Origin: Bradyrhizobium sp. S69
GTDB lineage: Bacteria > Pseudomonadota > Alphaproteobacteria > Rhizobiales > Xanthobacteraceae
Length of the DNA stretch: 64,000 bases
Direction of reading: 5' to 3'
NCBI RefSeq assembly: GCF_009766005.1
Contig: NZ_LMUK01000041.1
Coordinates: 198,630 to 262,629, forward strand
Below are positions 33,946-42,736 of this stretch, in pieces; the stretch's first letter is position 1, and the number at the start of each line of letters is the position of its first letter. A model generated the notes under the pieces. The model was not told the DNA's origin and did no database searches. It saw only the letters and a program-made list of their open reading frames with translations. A program made the translations under genes and the position numbers.

Positions 33946-35025
33946 ATGACCAAGCAGCACAGCGCTCCGAAGCAAACCGGGCTTGTCTCGATTTCCAGGT
34001 TTTCGACTCTCAAGATTCCCGAAAGAGATCGATTCGAGCTTTGGGTGGCCGGCAATCACTGCGATTGCAGGTTGCAGGACAGGGATTCTACACCATTTAA
34101 CGGCGAGGCTAGCGGGGCGGCTCTCGGTTCGCTGATTTTGTCCCACCGAAAATGGTCCGATTCGAAACGATTGGCTCCCTATGAGGTGCGGCGCACCGCG
34201 CGCCGTATTCGGACCGATGGGTACGATTTCTTTCGTTTTACGATGTTCCTCGACAGGAGATTTCGCTTCCAGACGGACAATCTGCAGGGCACCAAGCAGG
34301 CAGGCGAGCTGGTCTTGCTCGACGCTGCCCAACCGCAGGAATGCGTGGTCGAGTCCGGCCAATCGATTTCGCTGGTGCTGCCCAGGGAGTTCCTGCCGCG
34401 ACAGACCGAGCATTTGCACGGACGCACTCTATCGAGCGGGATCGGCCGGCTACTGGCGGATCACCTGCGGTCGTTGTTGCGGAATTTGCCGGTCTTGGCA
34501 GAGCGCGACGTTCCTTTCGTCGTCGAATCCACACTGCAACTGCTGACCGCCGCGGTGACGCCGACGGCGGACACCGTGCGGATGGCAAGCGCTCCGATCC
34601 GGGATGCGCTGGTCAATCGCATTTTACGTTACATTGAGGTGAATCTGCTCGAGCCTGATCTCACTCCCGATCGGATTTGCCGGGACATCGGGTTATCGCG
34701 TGCGAAGCTCTACCAGTTGTTCGAGGGCAGTGGCGGCGTGATGCGACAAATTCAGCGCAAGCGGTTGCGGCGCGTTTATCGCTTGCTCGCCAACCCCAAT
34801 CGCGCCGGGGCACGCATCGCCGAGATTGCGTGGCGCCACGGCTTTTCCAACGAGAAGTATTTTTACCGGTTGTTCAAGGCGGAGTTCGGTCACACCCCGA
34901 ATGAGACGGTCGCGACCGCAAGCGGCGGAAGGCCGCGCGCTTCGACCACCGATCGCGACCGCGGACCGGGAGAGATCGGGCGGCCCTTCGAGTGGACGCT
35001 GCCGTTCGGTGTATTCGGCCGGTAA
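33946..35025 (+). CDS. AraC family transcriptional regulator (tandem copy 1)
   Basis: 359 residues. An N-terminal AraC-type sensor domain of the binding-2 kind starts ISRFSTLKIPERDRFELWV. The C-terminal double helix-turn-helix covers about residues 230-325, with RICRDIGLSRAKLYQLFEG and RIAEIAWRHGFSNEKYFYRLFKAEFGHTP. Compared with copy 2 it has a six-residue insertion, LDRRFR, in the sensor domain. No target gene is adjacent; the two copies may bind the same sites as homodimers or mixed dimers. Confidence 0.88.
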   Translation: MTKQHSAPKQTGLVSISRFSTLKIPERDRFELWVAGNHCDCRLQDRDSTPFNGEASGAALGSLILSHRKWSDSKRLAPYEVRRTARRIRTDGYDFFRFTMFLDRRFRFQTDNLQGTKQAGELVLLDAAQPQECVVESGQSISLVLPREFLPRQTEHLHGRTLSSGIGRLLADHLRSLLRNLPVLAERDVPFVVESTLQLLTAAVTPTADTVRMASAPIRDALVNRILRYIEVNLLEPDLTPDRICRDIGLSRAKLYQLFEGSGGVMRQIQRKRLRRVYRLLANPNRAGARIAEIAWRHGFSNEKYFYRLFKAEFGHTPNETVATASGGRPRASTTDRDRGPGEIGRPFEWTLPFGVFGR

Positions 35026-35068
35026 CGCTAGCGATCGATGAGGTTGAACCTGTGGTGTATTCCGTCTG

Positions 35069-36130
35069 ATGACCAAGCAGCACATCGCCTCGAAGCGGAC
35101 CGGACTTGTTTCGGTTTCCAGGTTTTCGACGCTCGAGATTCCGGAGAAAGAGCGCTTCGACCTCTGGGTGGCCGGCAGTCACTGCGACTGTAGATTACGA
35201 GACAAGGACTCTGTATCCTTTAGCGGCGAGGCAAGCGGGGCGGCGCTCGGTTCGCTCATTCTCTCCGAACGGAAATGGTCAGATCCGGAGCGATCGGCTT
35301 CCTATGAGGTACGGCGCACCGCGCGTCGTATCCGGACCGATGGGCACGATTTTTTCCGCTTCACCATCTTCTTTCAGACCGCGGATCTGGAGGGCACCAA
35401 ACAGCCAGGCGAGCTGATCTTGCTTGACGCGGCCCAGCCTCTGGAAGGCGTGGTCGAGCCCGGCCAATCGATTTCGTTGGCGCTGCCCAGGGATTCCTTG
35501 CCGCGACATACCGAGCATTGGCATGGACGTGCTTTCTCGAGCGGAATCGGCCGGCTGTTGAATGATCATCTGCGGTCGTTGTCGCGGAATTTACCGCGCT
35601 TGAGAGAACACGACGTTCCCTATGCCGTCGAATCCACCCTGCAACTGCTGACCGCCGCGGTGATGCCGACGACGGACGCGGTGCGGCAGGCGAGCGCTCC
35701 GATCCGGGACGCATTGGTCAATCGCATTCTGCGTTACATTGACCTGAATCTGCTCGAGGCTGATCTCACGCCCGATCGGATTTGCCGGGACATCGGGCTA
35801 TCGCGTGCGAAGCTCTACCAGCTGTTCGAGGGCAGTGGCGGCGTGATGCGACAAATTCAGCTCCAGCGGCTACGCCGTGTTTATCGCTTGCTCGCCAATC
35901 CCAATCGCACCCGGGCGCGCATCGCCGAGATCGCGTGGCGCCACGGCTTTTCCAACGAGAAGTATTTTTACCGGTTGTTCAAGGCTGAGTTCGGTCACAC
36001 CCCGAATGAGACCATGGCGACTGCGAGCGGCGGAGAGCCTCGTGCTGCGACCACCGATCTTGATCGCGGAACGGGAGAGATCGGGCGCTCCTTCGACTGG
36101 ACGCTGCCGTTCGGTATGTTTGGTCGGTGA
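35069..36130 (+). CDS. AraC family transcriptional regulator (tandem copy 2)
   Basis: 353 residues, closely similar to copy 1 along its whole length, with an almost identical DNA-binding domain but more changes in the sensor half. The DNA-binding helices IGLSRAKLYQLFEG and FSNEKYFYRLFKAEFGHTP are identical, so both probably recognise the same DNA while responding to different ligands. It is followed after 24 bp by a Phd-type antitoxin gene. Confidence 0.88.
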   Translation: MTKQHIASKRTGLVSVSRFSTLEIPEKERFDLWVAGSHCDCRLRDKDSVSFSGEASGAALGSLILSERKWSDPERSASYEVRRTARRIRTDGHDFFRFTIFFQTADLEGTKQPGELILLDAAQPLEGVVEPGQSISLALPRDSLPRHTEHWHGRAFSSGIGRLLNDHLRSLSRNLPRLREHDVPYAVESTLQLLTAAVMPTTDAVRQASAPIRDALVNRILRYIDLNLLEADLTPDRICRDIGLSRAKLYQLFEGSGGVMRQIQLQRLRRVYRLLANPNRTRARIAEIAWRHGFSNEKYFYRLFKAEFGHTPNETMATASGGEPRAATTDLDRGTGEIGRSFDWTLPFGMFGR

Positions 36131-36154
36131 CGGTATACGGAATAGAGAGCTGCG

Positions 36155-36376
36155 ATGCGGGAAATTGAGCTTGATGACGTGAGAGCTGACCTCTCCCGGA
36201 TCATTGATGAAGCGACGCAGGGGCGGTCGACGGTCATTACTCGTCACGGCAAGAGGGAGGCCGTCGTGCTAGGCTACGATGAGTGGCAGCAATTGTCCCG
36301 TGTTCCGAGCTTCGGGCGTTTGCTGATGTCGGCGCCTGTGGAAGCGGGTGATCTTCCACGCCGCCGAGCGCAATAG
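36155..36376 (+). CDS. Orphan type II antitoxin, Phd/YefM family
   Basis: 73 residues. MREIELDDVRADLSRIIDEATQG and ITRHGKREAVVLGYDEWQQL are the Phd DNA-binding fold, and SFGRLLMSAPVEAGDLPRRR is the C-terminal part that in relatives wraps around a PIN toxin. No toxin gene follows: the next start codon, 47 bp on, opens an unrelated membrane protein. The partner toxin has probably been lost, or the protein acts alone or on a distant toxin. Confidence 0.85.
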   Translation: MREIELDDVRADLSRIIDEATQGRSTVITRHGKREAVVLGYDEWQQLSRVPSFGRLLMSAPVEAGDLPRRRAQ

Positions 36377-36422
36377 GGGAGTTGATGTTGCGACCCGCAC
36401 ATCCCGATATGAGTGGCAATCA

Positions 36423-36581
36423 ATGACCGGCCCAAATCGTCGAGGTCCCGACCTTCTACCGGTGATCGTTCTTGTTGCGATCATTGGTGCGGTGGGCGCC
36501 GGGCTGTGGCTGTTCCCCTATGTTCAGGCGACCCTTCAGCACCGGGATTGCGTCGCGGTCGGCCGCACCGACTGCGACTGA
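36423..36581 (+). CDS. Small single-span membrane protein
   Basis: 52 residues: a polar start MTGPNRRGPDLLP, one hydrophobic segment VIVLVAIIGAVGAGLWLFPYV and a Cys-containing tail HRDCVAVGRTDCD. GAGTGG lies ahead of the ATG. The two tail cysteines could be periplasmic. I believe similar small proteins occur in Bradyrhizobium, but no function is known to me. Confidence 0.6.
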   Translation: MTGPNRRGPDLLPVIVLVAIIGAVGAGLWLFPYVQATLQHRDCVAVGRTDCD

Positions 36582-36611
36582 GGCGAATGTCTCCGGCGGC
36601 CTAACCTCGCC

Positions 36612-37631
36612 TTAGACAGCCTCGGGGACCGGAACCGGCTGTCCGGTGTTGATCCCGGCGACGTCGGCGATCAGCTCGAAGGAGCGGAGCCGCGCGGCAT
36701 GATCGTGGATGTCGGAGACGACGATGAGCTCGTCGGCGTCGGTTTCCTTGACCAGCGCGTCGATGCCTGCGCGAACCGTATCGGGCGATCCGACGATGGA
36801 ACGCGCGAGCATGCGCATCGCCTGCGCCTTTTCTCCTGGCGTCCAGTAGCTTTCGATGTCGTCGATCGGCGGCTGGCTCAAGCCGCGCGCGCCGCGAAAC
36901 AGGTTGGTAAACGACATCTGCTGCGTCGTGGCCAGCCGGCGTGCTTCGGCGTCGCTGCCGGCCGCAATGATGTTGACGCCGACCATCGCATAGGGCCGGT
37001 CGAGCTGTTCGGACGGCTTGAAGCGGCTGCGATAGATTTGCAGCGCCGGAATCAGCTCGTCCGGCGCGAAGTGCGACGCGAACGAGTAGGGCAGCCCGAG
37101 TTCGGCGGCCAGCATCGCGCCGAAATGGCTTGATCCCAAAATCCACAGCGGCACTTCCGTCCCCGCCGCCGGCACGGCCTGGATGCGCTGGTTGGGACCG
37201 GCAGGCGCCAGGAAAGCCTGCACTTCAAGAACGTCTTGCGGAAAGTTGTCAGCTGCGTCGGGCGTGCGGCGCAAGGCGCGCAGCGTGAGCTGGTCGGTGC
37301 CCGGCGCGCGCCCGAGCCCAAGGTCGATGCGTCCCGGGAACAGCCGGGCCAGCGTACCGAATTGTTCGGCGATGACGTAGGGCGCGTGGTTGGGCAGCAT
37401 GATGCCGCCGGCGCCGACCCGAATGCGGGTGCTGCCCGCAGCGATATGGGCCAGCACGACCGACGTCGCAGCGCTGGCAATGCCCGGCATGTTGTGATGC
37501 TCGGCGACCCAGATGCGGCGATAGCCCCAGGCCTCGGCGTGGCCTGCGAGATCGCGGGCCTTGTCGAGCGCGCCGCGCGCGTCGGTGTCCGTGGTGACGC
37601 GGACCAGTTCGAGGATCGACAGAGGCGTCAT
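36612..37631 (-). CDS. LLM-class flavin-dependent oxidoreductase
   Basis: 339-residue bacterial-luciferase-like FMNH2- or F420-type monooxygenase/dehydrogenase, TIM barrel. Motifs are GYRRIWVAEHHNMPGIASAA near residue 40, VGAGGIMLPNHAPYVIAEQFGTL near 80 and GRIDLGLGRAPGTD near 110. The ATG at 37631 has GGGAG upstream and is preferred over an in-frame ATG at 37655. Substrate not readable. It stands alone on the minus strand. Confidence 0.9.
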   Translation of the reverse strand: MTPLSILELVRVTTDTDARGALDKARDLAGHAEAWGYRRIWVAEHHNMPGIASAATSVVLAHIAAGSTRIRVGAGGIMLPNHAPYVIAEQFGTLARLFPGRIDLGLGRAPGTDQLTLRALRRTPDAADNFPQDVLEVQAFLAPAGPNQRIQAVPAAGTEVPLWILGSSHFGAMLAAELGLPYSFASHFAPDELIPALQIYRSRFKPSEQLDRPYAMVGVNIIAAGSDAEARRLATTQQMSFTNLFRGARGLSQPPIDDIESYWTPGEKAQAMRMLARSIVGSPDTVRAGIDALVKETDADELIVVSDIHDHAARLRSFELIADVAGINTGQPVPVPEAV

Positions 37632-37835
37632 AGCGTACTCCCAAGCGAAGCCCACGGCTTCCCGGGACGTTATATGGCGATCATCTCCACGGGGACAATG
37701 CGATCGGACACCTGGCAGTCATCACGGCGTTCGAGGAACCACGCCTGTACGCTCGACGGCTTTTTGAAATTTGAATAGAACAGGGTGCGGCGACCGCATC
37801 GAACGAGCGTCTAAACGAGCGTCCCTGGAGAATTC

Positions 37836-38546
37836 ATGAAACCGCATGTCATCTGCCACATGGTTTCGAGTGTGGACGGGCGAACGCTCAACAGCCGCTG
37901 GCGTCCGGACGGCAAGCTGGCGAGTGCGCTGTTCGAGCGGCTGCACGACGAACTCGGCGGTGATGCGTGGCTGATCGGGCGCGTCACCGGGCAGGAATTC
38001 GCGAAGGGCAAACCCTATCCGGCGGTCACGGACCAGATTTTTCCCCGCGAAAACTGGTTCGCGCGGCGCGATGTCAAAGCTGGCGATGTAAAGGCCTATG
38101 GCGTGGCGCTCGATTTCCACGGCAAGATCGGCTGGGGCAGGTCCGACATCGGCGGCGATCCGATCGTGGTCGTGCTCTCCAGCAAGGTTTCGGATGCGCA
38201 TCTGGCGGGCCTGCGCCAGGAGGGCGTCTCCTACATCTTCGCCGGCGAGACCGAGCTGGACCTCGGACTGGTTCTCGATATCCTCAATCGTGAACTCGGC
38301 GTCAAGCGCCTGCTGCTGGAAGGCGGCGGCGGGGCCAACGGCGCCTTCCTGCGCGCCGGGCTGGTTGACGAACTCAGCCTGGTGCTGTGTCCGGCGGTGG
38401 ACGGCGCCAAGGGCGCGCCGAGCGTGTTCGATTCCGGGGAACCGCTGACCGGACCGACCGCTCCCGTCGAAGCCATGACATTGGAAAGCAGCACGGTTAT
38501 CGATGGCGGCGCCGTGTGGCTACGGTACCGGCTGCGGAACCGCTGA
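37836..38546 (+). CDS. RibD C-terminal domain/dihydrofolate-reductase-like protein
   Basis: 236 residues of the RibD reductase fold: CHMVSSVDGRT at the start, GDAWLIGRVTGQEFAKG, KRLLLEGGGGANGAFLRAGLVDELSLVLCP near residue 155. It lacks the deaminase domain of RibD, so it is a stand-alone NADPH reductase of pyrimidine-like or other substrate. GGAG precedes the ATG. A small NTF2-like gene follows 24 bp later. Confidence 0.87.
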   Translation: MKPHVICHMVSSVDGRTLNSRWRPDGKLASALFERLHDELGGDAWLIGRVTGQEFAKGKPYPAVTDQIFPRENWFARRDVKAGDVKAYGVALDFHGKIGWGRSDIGGDPIVVVLSSKVSDAHLAGLRQEGVSYIFAGETELDLGLVLDILNRELGVKRLLLEGGGGANGAFLRAGLVDELSLVLCPAVDGAKGAPSVFDSGEPLTGPTAPVEAMTLESSTVIDGGAVWLRYRLRNR

Positions 38547-38570
38547 ACCAAGGGAGCAAGGGAGTTTGCC

Positions 38571-38954
38571 ATGGAAGACCGGGACATTCGCGCGGCGCTG
38601 GATCTGCACTGGGCTGCGTCCGACGCCAACGACTTCGAGGCGGAGCACCAGATCTACCAAGAAGACGCCGTGCTGGAGTATCCGCAATCCGGCGAGCGTA
38701 TCCGTGGCCGGCACCATATTCAGGCGTCGCGCTTCGCCCAGCCGAACCAGAAGCGCTTCACGGTGCGGCGCATCGTCGGCGCGGGCGACCTCTGGGTAAC
38801 CGAATTCGTCCTCAGCTATGATGGCAAGCCGTCTTACACGGTCAGCGTCATGGAGTTCAAAGACGGCAAGGTGGCCCGCGAGACGCAATATTTTGCCGAC
38901 GCGTTTGAGCCGGGGCCTTCACGCGCCCGGTGGGTCGAGCGGATGGGACAATAA
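38571..38954 (+). CDS. NTF2-like (SnoaL) family protein
   Basis: 127 residues of the NTF2 fold: DIRAALDLHWAASDANDFEAEHQIYQEDAVLEYPQSGERIRG and SVMEFKDGKVARETQYFADAFEPG are typical. The pocket residues are not informative about substrate. It lies 24 bp after the RibD-like reductase and may be co-transcribed with it. Confidence 0.83.
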   Translation: MEDRDIRAALDLHWAASDANDFEAEHQIYQEDAVLEYPQSGERIRGRHHIQASRFAQPNQKRFTVRRIVGAGDLWVTEFVLSYDGKPSYTVSVMEFKDGKVARETQYFADAFEPGPSRARWVERMGQ

Positions 38955-39033
38955 GGCGAGGCGGCTGGGGACGGCATTCGGTCCCGTAAACGGGCCTTGC
39001 CGATCGAACGCCGGGCTACGATATCTGCATTCC

Positions 39034-39843
39034 ATGACGGCCTTCAGCTCCCTCCAGGATTTCGTCGACCGCCATCAGCGACTTTTCGTGCTGACAGGGG
39101 CAGGTTGCAGCACCAATTCGGGCATTCCCGATTATCGCGACGCTGCCGGCAACTGGAAGCGGCAGCAGCCGGTCACCTACCAGGCCTTCATGGGCGAGGA
39201 GGCGACGCGACGCCGCTACTGGGCGCGAAGCCTGATCGGGTGGCGCAGGTTCGGCCGGGCCCGGCCCAACTCGGCGCATCTGGCGCTGGCCAGGCTCGAG
39301 GCGGCCGGCAGGTCCGAGCTCGTTCTGACCCAGAATGTCGACCGCTTGCACCAGGCCGCCGGCAACGAAAAGGTGATCGATCTGCACGGCCGGCTCGACC
39401 TCGTCCGCTGCATGGGATGCGGTCAGAAGAGCCGGCGTGACGAGCTTCAGGACGAACTGACCGAGCTGAACGCCGGCTGGGTCGACCTGGATGCTGCGGA
39501 CGCGCCCGACGGCGATGCCGATCTCGACGTCCACGATTTCTCCAGCTTCAACATTCCGGCGTGCCGGCACTGCGAGGGCATCCTCAAGCCCGATGTCGTG
39601 TTCTTCGGCGAGAGCGTTCCCCGCGATTTCGTCGATGCCGCTGCCGGGCATCTGCACGAGGCCGACGGCATGCTGATCGTCGGCTCCTCGCTGATGGTGT
39701 ATTCGGGCTTCCGTTTCGTGCAGATGGCGGCCCGTGCGGGAATACCGATCGCGGCCGTCAATCTCGGACGAACCCGCGCCGACGAGATGCTGGCCTTCAA
39801 GGCGGAAGAGGCGTGCGAAACGGCTTTGAGCTTTCTGCTTTGA
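39034..39843 (+). CDS. NAD-dependent protein deacylase, sirtuin family
   Basis: 269 residues. The NAD site GAGCSTNSGIPDYRD (residues 22-36), catalytic His region LTQNVDRLHQAAGN and DLHGRLD, and the zinc Cys pairs CMGC and CRHC are all present. GSSLMVYSGF closes the NAD pocket. It removes acyl groups from lysine while consuming NAD; targets might include acyl-CoA synthetases, and an acetoacetyl-CoA ligase gene lies 94 bp downstream on the same strand. That link is inference from proximity. Confidence 0.92.
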   Translation: MTAFSSLQDFVDRHQRLFVLTGAGCSTNSGIPDYRDAAGNWKRQQPVTYQAFMGEEATRRRYWARSLIGWRRFGRARPNSAHLALARLEAAGRSELVLTQNVDRLHQAAGNEKVIDLHGRLDLVRCMGCGQKSRRDELQDELTELNAGWVDLDAADAPDGDADLDVHDFSSFNIPACRHCEGILKPDVVFFGESVPRDFVDAAAGHLHEADGMLIVGSSLMVYSGFRFVQMAARAGIPIAAVNLGRTRADEMLAFKAEEACETALSFLL

Positions 39844-39937
39844 GCCTTATGCAGGAGTTCGCCGGGGCCGTTCCCGGCGCATCAGAGATCCAACGCGCGC
39901 CAGATACGGCGCGCGTGGCCTGTCAGAGTTCAACGCG

Positions 39938-41986
39938 ATGACCGAAGCAATTCTTCCGCAAATGGCGCGCTATCGCCACTGGCTGCATCAACAACGCGGC
40001 CTCAATTTCCCGGACTATGAAGCCCTGCGGCAATGGTCGGTGCGCGATATCGACGCCTTCTGGCAGAGCATCTGGGATTATTTCGACCTGCGCTCGCCGA
40101 CGCCGCACAGTGCCGTGGTGGCGCAGCGCAAGATGCCGGGCGCGGTCTGGTTCCCGGGCGCGCAGGTCAATTACGCGCGCCAGGTGTTGCGGCATGTCGA
40201 GGCGGCGCAGGCCGCGGGGATGCCGGCGATCGTGAGTTGCGGCGAAGACGGCGTGCTGAGCGAAACAAGTTGGCCCGAGCTGCGGCGCAAGGCGGTGGCA
40301 CTTGCGATCCATCTCAAGCGCCAAGGCGTGCGCTCCGGCGATCGCGTCGCGGCCTATCTTCCCAATATCCCGGAGACCATGATCGCGTTTCTTGCGACCG
40401 CGAGCATTGGCGCGGTCTGGAGCGTCTGCGCACCCGATATGGCCGCACCCGCGGTAATCGATCGGTTCAAGCAGATCGCGCCCAAAATCCTGATCGCGTG
40501 CGACGGCGTGACCTATGCCGGGCGGCGCCACGACCGGCGCGAGGTGATCGAGGAATTGCGCGCGGCGCTGCCGACGGTCGAGCAGGTCATCATCCATAGC
40601 GAGCGGGGCGAAACCACCGCAGGCTCCGATCCGCGGCTTTCGACCATCCTGTCGGCAACGGGGCCGGAGATCGACGCCTTCGAGCCGGTCTGGCTGCCGT
40701 TCGATCACCCGCTCTGGATCGTCTATTCCAGCGGCACCACCGGGCTTCCCAAGCCGATCGTTCATGGCCATGGCGGCGTCATCATCGTGGCGCTGCCGCT
40801 CAACGTGCTGCACAATGATATCGGTTGCAGCTACCAGCCACATTCGTTCGGCGAACGCTATCATTGGTACTCTTCGACCGGCTGGATCATGTGGAACTGC
40901 CAGGTCGCGGGCCTGCTCAACGGCACCACCATCTGCATCTTCGACGGCAGCCCGGGCGGACCAAAGGACAAGCCGGATTGGGCGACGCTGTGGCGCTTTG
41001 TCTCCCGATCGAAGGCGACCTTCTTTGGCGCCGGCGCGGCGTTCTTTGCCAGTTGCACCAAAGCCGAGATCGATCTTTCGGCCGCCGGTGATCTGTCGGG
41101 CCTGCGCGCGCTCGGCTCGACCGGATCGCCGCTCTCCGCCGACACCCAGCAATGGTTCAACGATCGTTTTGCGCGTCTGGCCGCGGTCAGTGGCAACCGC
41201 GCGCACGCCGAGATGTGGTGGGCGAACATGTCCGGCGGCACCGATTTTGCCGGCGCCTTCATCGGCGCCTGCCGCGAATTGCCGCAAACCCCGGGACTGA
41301 TGCAGTGCCGGCTGTTGGGGGCGGCCGTCGAGGCGTTCGACGAGCGCGGTCGCGCCGTCATTGACGAGGTCGGAGAACTCGTCTGTACCGAGCCGATGCC
41401 TTCGATGCCGTTGCGGTTCTGGAACGACCAAGGCGATGCGCGCTACCGCGCCAGCTATTTCGAAACCTATCCGGACAATTTCGACGGCACCGGCCGCGGC
41501 GCGGTGTGGCGTCACGGCGATTGGTTGAAGATCAACCCGGACGGATCCTGCGTGATCTACGGCCGCAGCGACGCCACCATCAACCGGCACGGCCTGCGGA
41601 TGGGAACCAGCGAACTTTACTCAGCGATCGAGGCGTTACCGGAAGTGCTGGATTCGATGGTGGTCGACCTCGAATATCTCGGACGCGAAAGCTACATGCC
41701 GCTGTTCGTGGTGCTGCGCGACGGTATCGCGCTCGATAGTGCGATGCGGGCGCGGATCAACCAGGCGATCGAAGCCGGTCTGTCACGCCGGTTTTTGCCC
41801 AACGAGATCTTTGCCGTTGCCGAAATCCCGCGAACGCTGTCCGGCAAGAAGCAGGAACTGCCGATCAAAAAACTGCTGCTCGGCCACCCGATCGAAAAGG
41901 TCATCAACAAGGACGCGATGGCCAATCCCGGATGCCTCGGCTGGTATCTCGAATTCGCAGAAAGGCATTTGCAGCGGAATGCCTGA
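39938..41986 (+). CDS. Acetoacetate--CoA ligase
   Basis: 682-residue AMP-forming acyl-CoA synthetase that activates acetoacetate for use as carbon source or in polyhydroxybutyrate breakdown. Motif A3 is IVYSSGTTGLPKPIVHGHGG, followed by the family-specific WYSSTGWIMWN, A8-like GRSDATINRHGLRMGTSELY and the terminal lysine region PRTLSGKKQELPIKK. Length and the N-terminal extension with WFPGAQVNYA fit acetoacetyl-CoA synthetase. The PRTLSGKK lysine is the usual acetylation site controlled by sirtuins. Confidence 0.94.
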   Translation: MTEAILPQMARYRHWLHQQRGLNFPDYEALRQWSVRDIDAFWQSIWDYFDLRSPTPHSAVVAQRKMPGAVWFPGAQVNYARQVLRHVEAAQAAGMPAIVSCGEDGVLSETSWPELRRKAVALAIHLKRQGVRSGDRVAAYLPNIPETMIAFLATASIGAVWSVCAPDMAAPAVIDRFKQIAPKILIACDGVTYAGRRHDRREVIEELRAALPTVEQVIIHSERGETTAGSDPRLSTILSATGPEIDAFEPVWLPFDHPLWIVYSSGTTGLPKPIVHGHGGVIIVALPLNVLHNDIGCSYQPHSFGERYHWYSSTGWIMWNCQVAGLLNGTTICIFDGSPGGPKDKPDWATLWRFVSRSKATFFGAGAAFFASCTKAEIDLSAAGDLSGLRALGSTGSPLSADTQQWFNDRFARLAAVSGNRAHAEMWWANMSGGTDFAGAFIGACRELPQTPGLMQCRLLGAAVEAFDERGRAVIDEVGELVCTEPMPSMPLRFWNDQGDARYRASYFETYPDNFDGTGRGAVWRHGDWLKINPDGSCVIYGRSDATINRHGLRMGTSELYSAIEALPEVLDSMVVDLEYLGRESYMPLFVVLRDGIALDSAMRARINQAIEAGLSRRFLPNEIFAVAEIPRTLSGKKQELPIKKLLLGHPIEKVINKDAMANPGCLGWYLEFAERHLQRNA

Positions 41987-42005
41987 ATGAGCTGGCGGTT
42001 CGTAG

Positions 42006-42413
42006 TTAGCCCACGTCGCGAAACGGATTGACGATCCGCAATCCGTCCTTGAACGTCATGCCGTGCTGCATGTCTTCCGACCACAACGTGTCGCAGCCGG
42101 CGAGAATCGCCGAGGCGGCGATCATCGCGTCATAGGTGGAGAGGCCGTATCGTTCGGCGAGCGTCAGACCTGTTTCGTGGGTCTCGAGGGTGAGCGGGTG
42201 AACTGTGAGCAGGCTACGTAGCATGTCTAAAAAAGCATGCGTGTCGGTCCAGGACATCTGCATCTTGCGGCGAGCGACATTGGCGAGTTCGTTGAGAACC
42301 TGCACGCTGATCGCACCGCCAGCAGTGATCGTTGCCTCCGCCCTGTCGGCCTTCGCGGCATCGCTGGACGCGAGGTAGACGAGGACATTGGTGTCGAAAA
42401 AACTAGCGGGCAT
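42006..42413 (-). CDS. vapC: PIN-domain toxin of VapBC module
   Basis: 135 residues (138 if it starts at 42422). The four acidic PIN residues are visible: Asp in FFDTNVLVYLAS, Glu in VLNELANVARR, Asp in STYDAMIAASAI and Asp in LWSEDMQHG. It is an Mg-dependent ribonuclease that cuts tRNA or other RNA when not bound by VapB. It overlaps the antitoxin gene by about 10-20 bp, so the two are translated together. Confidence 0.9.
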   Translation of the reverse strand: MPASFFDTNVLVYLASSDAAKADRAEATITAGGAISVQVLNELANVARRKMQMSWTDTHAFLDMLRSLLTVHPLTLETHETGLTLAERYGLSTYDAMIAASAILAGCDTLWSEDMQHGMTFKDGLRIVNPFRDVG

Positions 42414-42633
42414 TCGCCTCATCCCTGTCGAACTTGAAATCGGCGGGGAGGCGGCCGCGGAATGCGCGAAGACGCTTCAACAGCTCGTTACGCCCGGGTT
42501 TGCGCGCGACACCGAAATCCTTGCTGCCGGCGACATGGATTTCGACTTCGTCGCCTTCCTTGAGGCCGAGCGCTTCTACGACAACGGCAGGCAGGCGAAC
42601 CGCCAGACTGTTTCCCCATTTGGCAACCTGCAC
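42403..42633 (-). CDS. vapB: AbrB/MazE-type antitoxin of VapBC module
   Basis: 76 residues starting at GTG 42633 after AAGGAG. The swapped-hairpin DNA-binding motif is VAKWGNSLAVRLPAVVVEALGLKEGDEVEIHV. The C-terminal part FRGRLPADFKFDRDEANAR is the likely toxin-binding tail. It represses its own promoter, with the palindrome at 42649-42674 as candidate operator. Confidence 0.9.
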   Translation of the reverse strand: MQVAKWGNSLAVRLPAVVVEALGLKEGDEVEIHVAGSKDFGVARKPGRNELLKRLRAFRGRLPADFKFDRDEANAR

Positions 42634-42648
42634 GAGAGCGTCTCCTTA

Positions 42649-42674
42649 GATATACGTAGATCAAAATGTATATC
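42649..42674 (-). promoter_or_regulatory. vapBC promoter and operator
   Basis: GATATAC (42649-42655) and GTATATC (42668-42674) form an inverted repeat with a 12-bp spacer. On the minus strand the same stretch offers TTGATA as -35 and TATATC as -10 with about 16 bp between, so VapB binding would block the promoter. Confidence 0.6.
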
Positions 42675-42736
42675 AATAGGCGGCCTGGGTCAAGGAACGT
42701 CGTCGGTCCTTACTTACGATCGCGCGTTCTGCCGCC

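Larger units (their letters stand above)
33914..36130. repeat. Tandem duplication of an AraC-type regulator gene
   Basis: Two units of about 1.1 kb follow each other (33914-35030 and 35036-36130), each including about 30 bp of 5' flank with TTGAACCTG and the whole coding region. The coding parts are clearly alignable throughout, with one small indel. Confidence 0.9.

Noticed and set aside
39923..41590. 555-codon minus-strand frame
   Set aside because: Antisense to the acetoacetyl-CoA ligase gene.
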